Origin: Ardenticatenaceae bacterium
GTDB lineage: Bacteria; Chloroflexota; Anaerolineae; Promineifilales; Promineifilaceae
DNA length: 64,000 nt
Reading direction: 5' to 3'
NCBI GenBank assembly: GCA_020634315.1
Contig: JACKBV010000008.1
Location: forward strand, 62,001 to 126,000
Part shown: positions 35,557-44,344 of the stretch, one piece after another
Layout: each line of letters starts with the position of its first letter
Numbering within the stretch: the stretch's first letter is position 1
Program-made: the position numbers and the translations under genes
The notes under the pieces: model-generated
What the model was told of the DNA's origin: nothing
The model's database searches: none
Seen by the model: only the letters and a program-made list of their open reading frames with translations

Positions 35557-36828
35557 ATGACCAACTTAACCTCTCTTGGCCAGGCTGCCAAAGCAGCCAG
35601 TTACCAATTGGCACTGCTAACAACAGCTCAAAAAAACGAGGCCCTGTTAGCCATCGCTGCCGCCCTAGAAAACAACGCAAGCGTCATTCTTGCGGCCAAC
35701 GCCCAGGATGTGGCCGACGGCAAAGCCAAAGGGCTTAGTGATAGTTTGCTCGACCGTCTGCTGCTCAACGAACAACGACTGGCTGCCCTTGCTGCCGACA
35801 CACGCCGCATTGCCACACTCTCCGACCCCGTTGGCAGCGACATCGAAAGCCGTGTCTTGCCAAACGGCATGCGTTTGGTGCGCCGCCGCATCCCCATTGG
35901 CGTTCTCGGTGTCATCTACGAAGCTCGCCCCAATGTAACCATCGACATTGCTACGCTCAGCCTGAAAACTGGCAATGCCGTCATCCTGCGTGGCGGCAGC
36001 GAGACTTTGCGCAGCAACCTGGCCCTTGTCTCGGCCATCCAGGCTGGCCTCAATCAAGTTGGGCTTCCTGTCACCAGTGTGCAATATATTGATAACCCGG
36101 ATCGCGCACTCATCACACAACTGCTCAAGTTGGATCAATACGTAGACATGATCATTCCGCGCGGCGGCGCTGGATTACACCGGTTGTGCAAAGAAGAAAG
36201 CACCATTCCTGTGATCACCGGCGGCATTGGCATTTGCCACATCTTTGTAGATGAAAGTGCCGACCTGGAACGCGCCGTCGCTATCGTCGAGAACAGCAAG
36301 GTGCAGCGCCCCTCTGTTTGCAATGCACTGGACACATTACTGGTACATTCGGCCGTAGCCGAACGATTCCTGCCAATGGTTGCGGCACGCTTAGCACAAA
36401 GTCATGTTGAACTCCGTGCCACCAGTGAAGCCTTCGACCGGCTGCAACAAGCCAGTGACACACACAATGCACACGTTTTGCCAGCAACAGCAACTGACTT
36501 TGACCAGGAGTGGCTTTCCCTTATTTTAGGCATTCATTTGGTCGCTGATGTGGATGAAGCAATTACCTTTATCCAAGCGCACACCACCGAACATACAGAA
36601 AGTATTCTCACCAACAATTGGGCACATGCCACTAAATTCGTGAATGCGCTCAGCTCGGCGGCCGTTTTTGTCAATGCCAGCACGCGGTTTAACGATGGCG
36701 GCCAATTTGGCCTGGGTGCAGAGGTAGCCGTGAGCACGCAAAAACTGCATGCACGCGGACCAATGGGATTAGAAGAATTGACCACTTACAAATGGATCGG
36801 CTTTGGTGATGGGCATGTCAGGGATTAG
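35557..36828 (+). CDS. proA: Gamma-glutamyl phosphate reductase
   Basis: 423 residues with a CAAAGGAGA Shine-Dalgarno. It reduces gamma-glutamyl phosphate with NADPH to glutamate semialdehyde, the second step of proline synthesis. Aldehyde-dehydrogenase superfamily signs: RRIPIGVLGVIYEARPNVT, LSLKTGNAVILRGGSET, IIPRGGAGLHRL, PVITGGIGICHIFVD, and the catalytic cysteine in RPSVCNALDTLLV. The C-terminal NASTRFNDGGQFGLGAEVAVSTQ block (shown in part) and HARGPMGLEELTTYKW complete the signature. Length and motifs are fully normal. Co-transcribed with proB. Confidence 0.97.
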   Translation: MTNLTSLGQAAKAASYQLALLTTAQKNEALLAIAAALENNASVILAANAQDVADGKAKGLSDSLLDRLLLNEQRLAALAADTRRIATLSDPVGSDIESRVLPNGMRLVRRRIPIGVLGVIYEARPNVTIDIATLSLKTGNAVILRGGSETLRSNLALVSAIQAGLNQVGLPVTSVQYIDNPDRALITQLLKLDQYVDMIIPRGGAGLHRLCKEESTIPVITGGIGICHIFVDESADLERAVAIVENSKVQRPSVCNALDTLLVHSAVAERFLPMVAARLAQSHVELRATSEAFDRLQQASDTHNAHVLPATATDFDQEWLSLILGIHLVADVDEAITFIQAHTTEHTESILTNNWAHATKFVNALSSAAVFVNASTRFNDGGQFGLGAEVAVSTQKLHARGPMGLEELTTYKWIGFGDGHVRD

Positions 36829-36911
36829 GGCTTCGTAAGAAACCTTGAAAGCAAATTCCGGTAAATTAAGAAGTAAGTAACGGTATTTCACAACGTACAA
36901 GGAGCACGAAC

Positions 36912-37055
36912 ATGGGCGCAACAATCAGCATTATCTTACTTCTTTCTGTGATCGGTATCGTCTTTTGTGTGAACCCCTTCCGCCGCACCCCCGATTATGG
37001 CACACGTTCACGAGCCTCTATTCGCAATGTGCGCAGCTACGAAAGATATAATTAG
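36912..37055 (+). CDS. 47-residue single-helix membrane protein
   Basis: A short gene 83 bases after proA, preceded by ACAAGGAGCACGAAC, a strong Shine-Dalgarno. The product begins MGATISIILLLSVIGIVFCV (one TM helix) and has a basic, tyrosine-containing cytosolic tail with RRTP and RSRASIRNVR. It ends 34 bases before an intrinsic terminator. The combination of ribosome site, clean stop and terminator makes it a credible small protein. No homologue is recognised and its function is unknown; it could be the last gene of the proBA transcript. Confidence 0.6.
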   Translation: MGATISIILLLSVIGIVFCVNPFRRTPDYGTRSRASIRNVRSYERYN

Positions 37056-37088
37056 CGGTCATTCCAAACCAATTTCTTGTTTATACAT

Positions 37089-37119
37089 AAAGAGCCGGTC
37101 ATTTAAACCGGCTCTTTTT
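37089..37119. terminator. Intrinsic terminator
   Basis: Perfect 11-bp stem AAAGAGCCGGT/ACCGGCTCTTT with a 7-base loop and trailing TT. It ends the proBA-small protein unit and also faces the convergent CBS gene. Confidence 0.92.
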
Positions 37120-37162
37120 CTATTTCTATTTGCAGGCAAATGCGCGTAAATCACGCGTTGTG

Positions 37163-37567
37163 TTAATTATCTTCTTTCATCATGTGGTAAATAAAATCGC
37201 CATCAGAAACAACGGCTACCGGGCGCAGTTTATCACCTTCCTGACGCACAACAATGACACGATGGATATGATTTTGCAATAATAAATCGGCTACATCGCG
37301 CAGCAATGTTTGTGGGTGTACGGTCACGACCTCTTTGCTCATGTAGGCAAAAACGGGCAGGCTCGCCCAATCTTCGCGCTCGGTGCAGGCACGTAACAAG
37401 TCGGTGCGGCTAATAACGCCAGCCAGACTGCCATCGTCTTCGACCACTACTAAGGCACTGACATCCCTCTCCAATATCTCGCGCGCAACTTCTTCCAACA
37501 AAGTTTGGCGTCCACAACTATAAATGCCATATCGCTTAGCTTCTAAAACAGTGCGCCCCATTCTCAT
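37163..37567 (-). CDS. Two-CBS-domain protein
   Basis: 134 residues from the ATG at 37567, chosen because GGAGG lies six bases before it; the frame could extend to 37606. It is a tandem CBS pair: the first unit covers QTLLEEVAREILERDVSALV to GVISRTDLLRA, the second PQTLLRDVADLLLQNHIHRV to VAVVSDGDFIYHMM. CBS pairs bind adenosyl nucleotides (AMP, ATP, SAM) and regulate partners. Here it stands alone, with no enzyme or channel domain. The nearest divergent gene is a Ser/Thr kinase, but no functional link is shown. Confidence 0.9.
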   Translation of the reverse strand: MRMGRTVLEAKRYGIYSCGRQTLLEEVAREILERDVSALVVVEDDGSLAGVISRTDLLRACTEREDWASLPVFAYMSKEVVTVHPQTLLRDVADLLLQNHIHRVIVVRQEGDKLRPVAVVSDGDFIYHMMKEDN

Positions 37568-37694
37568 TACAAACCTCCACGATGCCAAAGAAAAAATGAA
37601 CCGCACTTATGATAACACTACCAGGCACGTTTGTGAATCCCAGCACGAATGACCATGATCGTTATCCTTTACCTTTTACAGATTCAGCTTTAAA

Positions 37695-38861
37695 ATGCAG
37701 GTTATGCCTGAGGAATATACTATCTTAAATAATCGATACAAATTACTAGAACGGATCGGCAGCGGCGGTATGTCTGTCGTCTATAAGGCACAAGACCTTT
37801 CGCTGGGTCGTATTGTCGCTGTCAAGATGCTGCATGAAGGATTGACGGGAGATAAAGGTTTTTTGGCACGCTTTCAACGGGAGGCACATGCCGCAGCAAA
37901 TCTATCTCACTCGAATATCGTAACGGTACATGACATCGGGCAAGATGGACATCGGCATTATATCGTCATGGAGTTTGTGGATGGGCAAACTTTGAAGCAA
38001 ATTATCCGTGAACAAAACAAGCTGGGGCAGCCGATGCCCATTAATCGTGCGCTTGATTTGACCATTCAGATTTGTAATGGCATTGGCTATGCTCATCGCG
38101 CCCATCTGGTACACTGCGATGTGAAACCACAAAATGTATTGGTGACGCGTGATGATCGGGTCAAGGTGGCAGATTTTGGCATTGCGCGTGCCATTAGCGA
38201 AGCAAGCCAGCAAATGGAGAAGCAAGTGTGGGGGACGCCACAATATTTTTCTCCGGAACAGGCTTCGGGTCATCCGGCTACGCCAGCCTCGGATGTTTAT
38301 GCAATTGGCATTATTTTGTTTGAGCTGCTAAGCGGCCGTTTACCTTTCCAGGCAGAATCGCAAACTGCATTGGCTCTTAAACACATGCAGGAGCCAGCTC
38401 CTTTGGTAACAACGGTCAATCCGGCCGTGCCCCGCCAGCTTGAACAAATTGTGGCAAAAGTTTTGGCGAAGGAAGCGGCGGCGCGTTACCGGACGGCCGG
38501 GCAACTCGGCCGTATCTTGAGTACGTATCGACAAAGCAGCCAGGCGGAAACTGGCCCAGTTTACCCGGTGACAAGTGTGCATAGCACGGTTCCTGTTGCT
38601 GAACAGAAAACGCAACTGCATTATTATGTGCCGGAACGCACGGAACGGCCGTTACCCGACACCGCATCCGTCACACAACCAGCCCCACAAGCTACACCCA
38701 CAACAAACGGCGAACCAGAAACCATTCTCATTACGCCGCGCACACAAGAAGAAACAAACCAACTCGATTGGATTGCTATCAGCTTAGGCATCACCGCCTT
38801 ATTGGCATTAATGGGACTCATCCCATTATGGTACTTCGTCTATCGCGCCTGGGTTGGATAG
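37695..38861 (+). CDS. Hanks-type Ser/Thr kinase with C-terminal TM helix
   Basis: 388 residues. Kinase domain at 10-275: IGSGGMSVVYKAQD, AVKMLHE lysine, VHCDVKPQNVL catalytic loop, ADFGIARA, GTPQYFSPEQASG, SDVYAIGIILFELLSG. The HRD arginine is replaced by cysteine (HCD), which marks a non-RD kinase that may not need activation-loop phosphorylation. A Pro/Thr linker of about 80 residues and one TM helix (IAISLGITALLALMGLIPLWYFV) follow, with only a few residues outside, so no ectodomain. The start could also be the ATG at 37704. It is separate from the large kinase operon and intact. A terminator follows. Confidence 0.92.
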   Translation: MQVMPEEYTILNNRYKLLERIGSGGMSVVYKAQDLSLGRIVAVKMLHEGLTGDKGFLARFQREAHAAANLSHSNIVTVHDIGQDGHRHYIVMEFVDGQTLKQIIREQNKLGQPMPINRALDLTIQICNGIGYAHRAHLVHCDVKPQNVLVTRDDRVKVADFGIARAISEASQQMEKQVWGTPQYFSPEQASGHPATPASDVYAIGIILFELLSGRLPFQAESQTALALKHMQEPAPLVTTVNPAVPRQLEQIVAKVLAKEAAARYRTAGQLGRILSTYRQSSQAETGPVYPVTSVHSTVPVAEQKTQLHYYVPERTERPLPDTASVTQPAPQATPTTNGEPETILITPRTQEETNQLDWIAISLGITALLALMGLIPLWYFVYRAWVG

Positions 38862-38911
38862 CTCACCCACAACACACTGATTACCGCACATTCCACACAC
38901 CGGCAACAGAC

Positions 38912-38942
38912 AAGCCGAGGTTCGCCCACCCCTCGGCTTTCT
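38912..38942 (+). terminator. Intrinsic terminator after the kinase gene
   Basis: Stem AAGCCGAGG/CCTCGGCTT with a 10-base loop, followed by TCT. It lies 50 bases after the kinase stop. A TATACT box right behind it (38944-38949) may be part of the ftsH promoter. Confidence 0.8.
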
Positions 38943-38988
38943 GCTATACTCAACTATATAAAATCACCTCATTGGTGGAGGTAATTTA

Positions 38989-40944
38989 GTGAATACAACA
39001 AAAGCAACAAGATGGTTTATATACCTCTTGCTCGGCGTGGTCATTTTTGCCATTATCTGGAGCTATAATACTGCGCCTTCAACCAACGTTGAAATCTCAA
39101 TCACCCAGCTTGCCCAAGAAATTCGCGAAAATCAAGTCAGCGAAGTTCAGGTAGCTGGTGATGGGCAACAACTTACCATCATTTACACAGATGCCAATCG
39201 CATCCCCGCTCAATCACAAATCAGCGGCGTCAGTTCTATCGAAGAAGTGCTCGCGAATTATGGCATCACAAGTGAAGATTACAGTGATTCCCGACCAACT
39301 GTAACCTATGAACGACCCAGCCAACTAGGAGGCTGGCTCAATCTCATCGGCATCTTCCTCCCCGCCATTCTAATCATCGCCTTCATCTACTTCATCCTAC
39401 GGCAAGCGCAAGGTACCAACAACCAGGCTATCTCGTTCGGGAAAAGTCGCGCACGCATGTTCACCGGCGATCATCCGACAGTTACATTCGCCGATGTGGC
39501 TGGCGCAGATGAAGCAAAAGAAGAATTAGAAGAAATTGTCGAATTCCTCAAGGAACCAGAAAAATTCGTCACCTTCGGCGCACGCATTCCCAAGGGCGTA
39601 TTGCTCGTAGGCAGCCCTGGTACAGGCAAAACATTGCTGGCGAAAGCCGTCTCTGGCGAAGCTGGCGTTCCATTTTTCGCCATTGCTGGCTCTGAATTTG
39701 TGGAAATGTTCGTTGGCGTTGGTGCCAGCCGCGTACGCGATTTATTTGAGCAGGCAAAGCGCAATAGCCCGTGTATCGTCTTTGTCGATGAAATTGACGC
39801 AGTTGGACGGCAGCGCGGCGCCGGTTTGGGTGGTTCACATGACGAACGTGAACAAACTCTGAACCAAATCCTGGTTGAAATGGATGGGTTTGACACCGAC
39901 ACCCACGTCATCATCCTGGCAGCCACCAATCGCCCAGACATTCTCGATCCCGCTTTAATGCGTCCGGGGCGCTTTGACCGCCGTGTCGTTTTAGATCGCC
40001 CAGATGTGCGCGGGCGCGAGGAAATCTTCAAAGTCCATATTCGCGGCAAGCCCATTGCTGCCGATGTAGACATCACAGCCCTGGCAAAATCCACGCCAGG
40101 ATTTGTAGGGGCCGACATTGAAAATACGGTAAACGAGGCTGCTTTGTTAGCCGCACGGCGCAACAAGAAAAACATCAGCATGACGGAGTTGCAAGAGGCG
40201 ATTGAGCGCGTGCAGTTAGGGCCAGAACGCCGCAGTCGTGTCATTAGCACCGCAGAGCGAGAAATTACTGCTTACCATGAAGCGGGACACGCGTTGGTCA
40301 GTCACTTGCTGCCACACGCACAAACAGTGCGCAAGATCACGATTATTCCGCGAGGCATGGCTGGTGGTCTCACCTGGTACATGGAAGATGATCAATACTT
40401 CTACAGCCGGTCTAAATTCAAAGCATTGATTGCCAGTGCTTTAGGCGGGCGCATTGCAGAAGAGATCATTTTTGGCGAGATCACAACTGGTGCCAGCAAT
40501 GATTTACAACAAGTGACAAAACTGGCGCGGGCAATGGTAACGCAATATGGCATGAGTGAAGAACTAGGGCCGCGCGTCTATGGTGAAAAACAAGAACTGG
40601 TCTTTTTGGGACGCGAAATTAGTGAACAGCGGGATTATTCCGATGCTATTGCACAAAAAATTGACGAGGAAGTCCGCTCGATCATCGATGAAGCTTATGA
40701 ACAAGCAAAAACGCTGCTAACCGAAAACCAGGACAAATTAGAACTCATTGCAAAAACGTTACTGGATGTGGAAACGTTAGAAGCGGCCGAATTTGTGGCA
40801 TTGATGGAAGGTAAAGATTTACCCCCTTCATCGCCGCCAAGCGGACACAAACCACCAGAAACTGCCCAGCCAGAATCTGGCAATCGGGCGGCTGACTGGA
40901 AGCCACCGTCTTTAGAATTACCACCGGCACCATCGCCGGCTTAA
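38989..40944 (+). CDS. ftsH: ATP-dependent zinc metalloprotease FtsH
   Basis: 651 residues, GTG start with GGAGG and seven-base spacing. A membrane-anchored AAA+ protease that degrades misfolded and regulatory membrane proteins. TM1 at residues 10-28, a periplasmic-type domain, TM2 near 113-137, Walker A GSPGTGKT near 208, Walker B CIVFVDEIDAVGRQRG, second region of homology AATNRPDILDPALMRPGRFD, and the zinc site HEAGH near 430 with the third ligand Asp further on (GASNDLQQVT). The C-terminal tail is Pro/Ser-rich. This housekeeping gene contains no ACGGCCGT octamer, in contrast to most neighbours. Confidence 0.97.
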   Translation: MNTTKATRWFIYLLLGVVIFAIIWSYNTAPSTNVEISITQLAQEIRENQVSEVQVAGDGQQLTIIYTDANRIPAQSQISGVSSIEEVLANYGITSEDYSDSRPTVTYERPSQLGGWLNLIGIFLPAILIIAFIYFILRQAQGTNNQAISFGKSRARMFTGDHPTVTFADVAGADEAKEELEEIVEFLKEPEKFVTFGARIPKGVLLVGSPGTGKTLLAKAVSGEAGVPFFAIAGSEFVEMFVGVGASRVRDLFEQAKRNSPCIVFVDEIDAVGRQRGAGLGGSHDEREQTLNQILVEMDGFDTDTHVIILAATNRPDILDPALMRPGRFDRRVVLDRPDVRGREEIFKVHIRGKPIAADVDITALAKSTPGFVGADIENTVNEAALLAARRNKKNISMTELQEAIERVQLGPERRSRVISTAEREITAYHEAGHALVSHLLPHAQTVRKITIIPRGMAGGLTWYMEDDQYFYSRSKFKALIASALGGRIAEEIIFGEITTGASNDLQQVTKLARAMVTQYGMSEELGPRVYGEKQELVFLGREISEQRDYSDAIAQKIDEEVRSIIDEAYEQAKTLLTENQDKLELIAKTLLDVETLEAAEFVALMEGKDLPPSSPPSGHKPPETAQPESGNRAADWKPPSLELPPAPSPA

Positions 40945-40961
40945 ACGTCGGATTAAACAAG

Positions 40962-41016
40962 AAAACCGCAGTCCCTTAAAGATGTTCTCTTTTCATGTCT
41001 TTATTGGGCTGTGGTT
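40962..41016 (+). terminator. Imperfect intrinsic terminator after ftsH
   Basis: AAAACCGCAGTCCC pairs with GGGCTGTGGTTTT with one wobble and one mismatch across a 27-base loop, ending in a T-run. It lies 18 bases after the ftsH stop and just before the next gene, which starts at 41034. Confidence 0.65.
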
Positions 41017-41033
41017 TTTAGTTTGTATATAGC

Positions 41034-42992
41034 ATGAACCTACCGGATATTTTAGCTCTGAGCAACGACGTTTTACAGGCGGTCATCGTCATTTTTGGAT
41101 CGGCCGTTGTCCTCTATAATGGCGGGCGCGGTTTTCGTTCGCAAATTACAGTTGCCTTTTCTGCACTGATTGCCTTTGTGGTGATGGTGTATCTCACGGA
41201 ATTGCTGGTCAGTCGCGCCATTATTTCGAACTCAGCGGAAACCTGGCTGCATCTGGAGTGGGTGGGCATCACCATGGTTCCGGCAACTCAATACCATTTG
41301 TCGGATGCATTGCTGTCAACGACGGGGGCGCAGCCTCATCGCCGCAAGTATTTTGTTCTCCTTGGGTATGTCATTAGCATTATATTTTTGGTGCTGGTTT
41401 TGTGGACGGATTTGGTCGCCAGCAATATGGTGCGAATCGCGCAAACTTTCCATTTGAAAGCAGGGCCACTGTTTTCGATATTCAGTTTATACTTTTGGGC
41501 TGTCTCTATTGCCAGTATTTACAATGTGTGGCGTGCGCGCCAACGCTGCATCACCAGTACCACGCGACGACGCATGACGACGACGTTCCTGGCGTTCATG
41601 GCAGCGCCATTGGCTGTCTTTCCATATCTGGTGATAAGTGGAAATACCTATCAAGAAGTTCCTATTCTGCTGTGGCCGCTGCTGATTACGGGGAATCTGG
41701 TCGTGGGGGTGATGTTTGGTTTGCTGACATCTAACCTGACTTACTTTGATGCAGCGTCGCCAGACCGGGTAGTGCGTGTGCGGCTGTACAAGTACATGGC
41801 ACGTGTACCGCTGGCGGGGACGGTTGTGCTATTGGTGTATGTGCTGGTTAACCGCAGCAGCCGCCTTTTGGGGTTGCCTACCGACACGGCATTGGGGTTT
41901 GCTCTGGTGGCAACAGTGATGCTGGTAGAGTGGGCGGTGCATATTTTTAAACGGCCGTTAGAACGCCTGCTGCAACTCAATGACGATCCCGATGTGGAAC
42001 GTATCCAGCAGCTCAGTGAGCGCGTGATGACAACCAGTGACCTGCACCAGTTGCTGGAAAGCATTTTGGCGGCGACGTGTGAAGCCTTGCGCACGCCGAC
42101 CGCTTTTGTGGCGGCCATCACCAACCAGGGGCCAAAACTCGAAGCGGTTGTTGGCCCGCTGACAGAGCCAGAAGCAATCTGGCATGAAGCAAACTGGCAA
42201 GCGTTAACACCACTTGATGAACCAGATGAAGACGAGTCGGAAAAGCTGAAGACAATTGGGACTTTTATCTTGTGGCAGAATTTTTGGATACGGCCGTTAT
42301 ACAACCGCAAACACGACATCGTCCTCGGCATCCTTGGGATTTGGGCACGCTCAGAAATACCTGATTTAAACGAAGACGAACAGACAACATTAGAAAAATT
42401 AATCGCGCAAGCCGCCGAAGCGCTCGAAGATCGCATTTTACAGCAAGAAGTTTTCCGCGCTGTTGAAGGATTATTGCCCGGCATCACCGCGCTGCAAGAA
42501 CGGCGGCGTGCAGCCACCTTTGGCGGTCTACCCGTATTAACAAACCCGGAAGCCAGCACGCCGACACTCACAGCCGATCCGGAAGAGTTTAGCAATTTGG
42601 TGCGCGATGCCCTCAGCCATTATTGGGGCGGCCCTAAATTAACAGAAAGCCCGCTCATGCGGCTGCAAATCGTGCAGCGTGCCTTGAATGAACATGAAAC
42701 GCCAGCTAACGCCTTGCGTGCCATTTTGGCGAACGCCATTGAATTGCAAAAGCCGGAAGGCGAACGGAATTTAACACGGACGGAATGGCTGCTCTACAAC
42801 ATCTTGGAATTGAAATTTATCCAGGGCGGGCGCGTACGCGATGTGGCGCGACGGCTGGCAATGAGTGAGTCAGACCTGTATCGCAAACAACGCGTCGCGA
42901 TTGAAAATGTGGCACGCACGATTTCCAATCTGGAAAAAGAAGCGCTTGAAGAAAACCGGGAAGAGAACACACCCATCCCGGAACAGGAGTAG
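41034..42992 (+). CDS. 7TM sensor + GAF domain + C-terminal HTH regulator
   Basis: 652 residues. Residues 1-230 carry about seven to eight TM helices in the style of 7TM histidine-kinase sensors (ALSNDVLQAVIVIFGSAVVL, HLEWVGITMVPATQYHLSDA). A further TM pair lies near 255-300. A GAF-like domain spans about 325-480 (TTSDLHQLLESILAATCEAL, DIVLGILGIWAR). The C-terminus (about 540-640) is a helix-turn-helix segment: RTEWLLYNILELKFIQGGRV, RDVARRLAMSESDLYRKQR. No kinase or phosphatase domain is present, so this could be a one-component membrane transcription regulator. Its stop is three bases before the next gene's proposed start, indicating translational coupling. Confidence 0.75.
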   Translation: MNLPDILALSNDVLQAVIVIFGSAVVLYNGGRGFRSQITVAFSALIAFVVMVYLTELLVSRAIISNSAETWLHLEWVGITMVPATQYHLSDALLSTTGAQPHRRKYFVLLGYVISIIFLVLVLWTDLVASNMVRIAQTFHLKAGPLFSIFSLYFWAVSIASIYNVWRARQRCITSTTRRRMTTTFLAFMAAPLAVFPYLVISGNTYQEVPILLWPLLITGNLVVGVMFGLLTSNLTYFDAASPDRVVRVRLYKYMARVPLAGTVVLLVYVLVNRSSRLLGLPTDTALGFALVATVMLVEWAVHIFKRPLERLLQLNDDPDVERIQQLSERVMTTSDLHQLLESILAATCEALRTPTAFVAAITNQGPKLEAVVGPLTEPEAIWHEANWQALTPLDEPDEDESEKLKTIGTFILWQNFWIRPLYNRKHDIVLGILGIWARSEIPDLNEDEQTTLEKLIAQAAEALEDRILQQEVFRAVEGLLPGITALQERRRAATFGGLPVLTNPEASTPTLTADPEEFSNLVRDALSHYWGGPKLTESPLMRLQIVQRALNEHETPANALRAILANAIELQKPEGERNLTRTEWLLYNILELKFIQGGRVRDVARRLAMSESDLYRKQRVAIENVARTISNLEKEALEENREENTPIPEQE

Positions 42993-42995
42993 ACT

Positions 42996-43724
42996 CTGAT
43001 CCCCCTTAGTTATTATGAAGTGAGTGACGCCTGCGCCCAACCCGGTTGTCCGATTTGTCGCCTGGCACATCGCACAGTGCAGCGCCATCTAGATAAGGTG
43101 ATTTACGACAGTGTCAACGACCCGGCGACGCGGGCACAACTGCGCGAATCATTTGGCTATTGTTACGAACACGCCTGGCAGCTAACGCAAACAGGCGAAG
43201 GCACGGCCGTTGGCGTGGCCTTCATCTATCGAGACATGCTCAATGCCGTCACCAAAATATTGGAAAAGGCAGGGCAGGAACGGCCGTCTCGCCCTCTCCT
43301 GGCTCAAGTACAAGAAAAAGTAAACCGCACCAGAGCCAACAGCGCGACGGCCAATCTGACCCAGCAGCTTGTGCCCGGCGCAAACTGCCTGGCCTGTGCC
43401 GAACGAGACAAGATGGTCGATTTGGCACTTATCACGCTGACCGATGCCCTGGGCAAAGCAGACGAGAAAATGGAGAGCGCCTTACACGCATCAGATGGCT
43501 TGTGCGTGCCTCATTTACGGCAGGCGTTGGCGTTGTGTCGATCCGATACGGCCGTTACCACGCTCCTCTCCCTTACCATCACCAAACTACACGCCTTACA
43601 AGCAGAACTCACCGAATTTCTACGCAAAAATGATTACCGTTTTCGTGGCGAAGGCTTCGGCGACGAAGCCGACAGTTGGCTGCGTGCCGTCAGCACCACC
43701 ATTGGCACAATTCGCCCGGAGTAA
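42996..43724 (+). CDS. DUF6062-like cysteine-rich protein
   Basis: About 242 residues if translation starts at CTG 42996, or 234 from GTG 43020. AGGAG lies six bases before the CTG and nothing is before the GTG; remembered family members begin with PLSYYE, which lies between the two, so CTG is preferred. Cysteines come in sets typical of the family: GCPICRLAHR near the start, FGYCYEHAWQL, NCLACAERD and GLCVPHLRQAL. The Cys-His pattern suggests two metal-binding, internally duplicated halves. No enzymatic activity is known to me. It is coupled to the 7TM-GAF-HTH gene and precedes a single-TM protein. Confidence 0.75.
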   Translation: MIPLSYYEVSDACAQPGCPICRLAHRTVQRHLDKVIYDSVNDPATRAQLRESFGYCYEHAWQLTQTGEGTAVGVAFIYRDMLNAVTKILEKAGQERPSRPLLAQVQEKVNRTRANSATANLTQQLVPGANCLACAERDKMVDLALITLTDALGKADEKMESALHASDGLCVPHLRQALALCRSDTAVTTLLSLTITKLHALQAELTEFLRKNDYRFRGEGFGDEADSWLRAVSTTIGTIRPE

Positions 43725-43731
43725 ATGCGCC

Positions 43732-44319
43732 ATGCCCCACACCCGCCCCATTTTTACGCCGCCAGTTGTCCTGCGTTGGGGATTTATCTTGCTGGGCATA
43801 ACGGCCGTTTCCCTCATCCTCATCATCGCCAGCGGGCAGCTCGATCCGCAGCCCATTGGCACCGCAACGGCAAGCCTCACCCCAGGAGTGCAGCCCATCC
43901 CAACCCAGAGCAAAACCGCGCAATGGCTGACTCTGCCTGATCCCGGCCATGTTTTCACGGTACGCGGTACGGCCGTTTTCACCGAGACCGCAGATATTCG
44001 CGGCGGACTGCGCCTGGGCACATCCGCCCAGGCATTCGATGTGCTCATTTCTCCCTCCGGCTACGCCGCCATCCGCACCGGCGCGGACGAACTTTTCCCT
44101 TACCAGCCATGGCCGCATGTGCGTGCCGACGAGAACGAAATTTGGGTTGATGTACAGGAACAGGTGATCACCGTGCGCATCAATCGTGAATGGCTTTGGT
44201 CAGGCACGGTCACATTTCCTTTGTCCCAAATTGGGCTTGTCGCCGAAAGTTTTGTCACAACGCCCACCAGCATCGACTGGCAAACGGTGACGCTGTACCA
44301 ACCCACAGCCCAAAATTAA
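43732..44319 (+). CDS. Single-TM membrane protein with outside beta domain
   Basis: 195 residues from ATG 43732, seven bases after the preceding stop, with GGAG ten bases upstream. MPHTRPIFTPPVVLRWGFIL leads into a TM helix (FILLGITAVSLILIIASG), then a Thr/Pro linker and a 125-residue beta-rich domain (VFTVRGTAVFTETADIRGGL, AFDVLISPSGYAAIR, WVDVQEQVITVRINREWLW). The pattern of strands recalls LamG/glucanase-like jelly rolls, but no family is certain. It is likely in one operon with the two genes before it and the peptidase lipoprotein after it. Confidence 0.7.
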   Translation: MPHTRPIFTPPVVLRWGFILLGITAVSLILIIASGQLDPQPIGTATASLTPGVQPIPTQSKTAQWLTLPDPGHVFTVRGTAVFTETADIRGGLRLGTSAQAFDVLISPSGYAAIRTGADELFPYQPWPHVRADENEIWVDVQEQVITVRINREWLWSGTVTFPLSQIGLVAESFVTTPTSIDWQTVTLYQPTAQN

Positions 44320-44344
44320 TCGCACCAACGAACAAGGAGCCATT

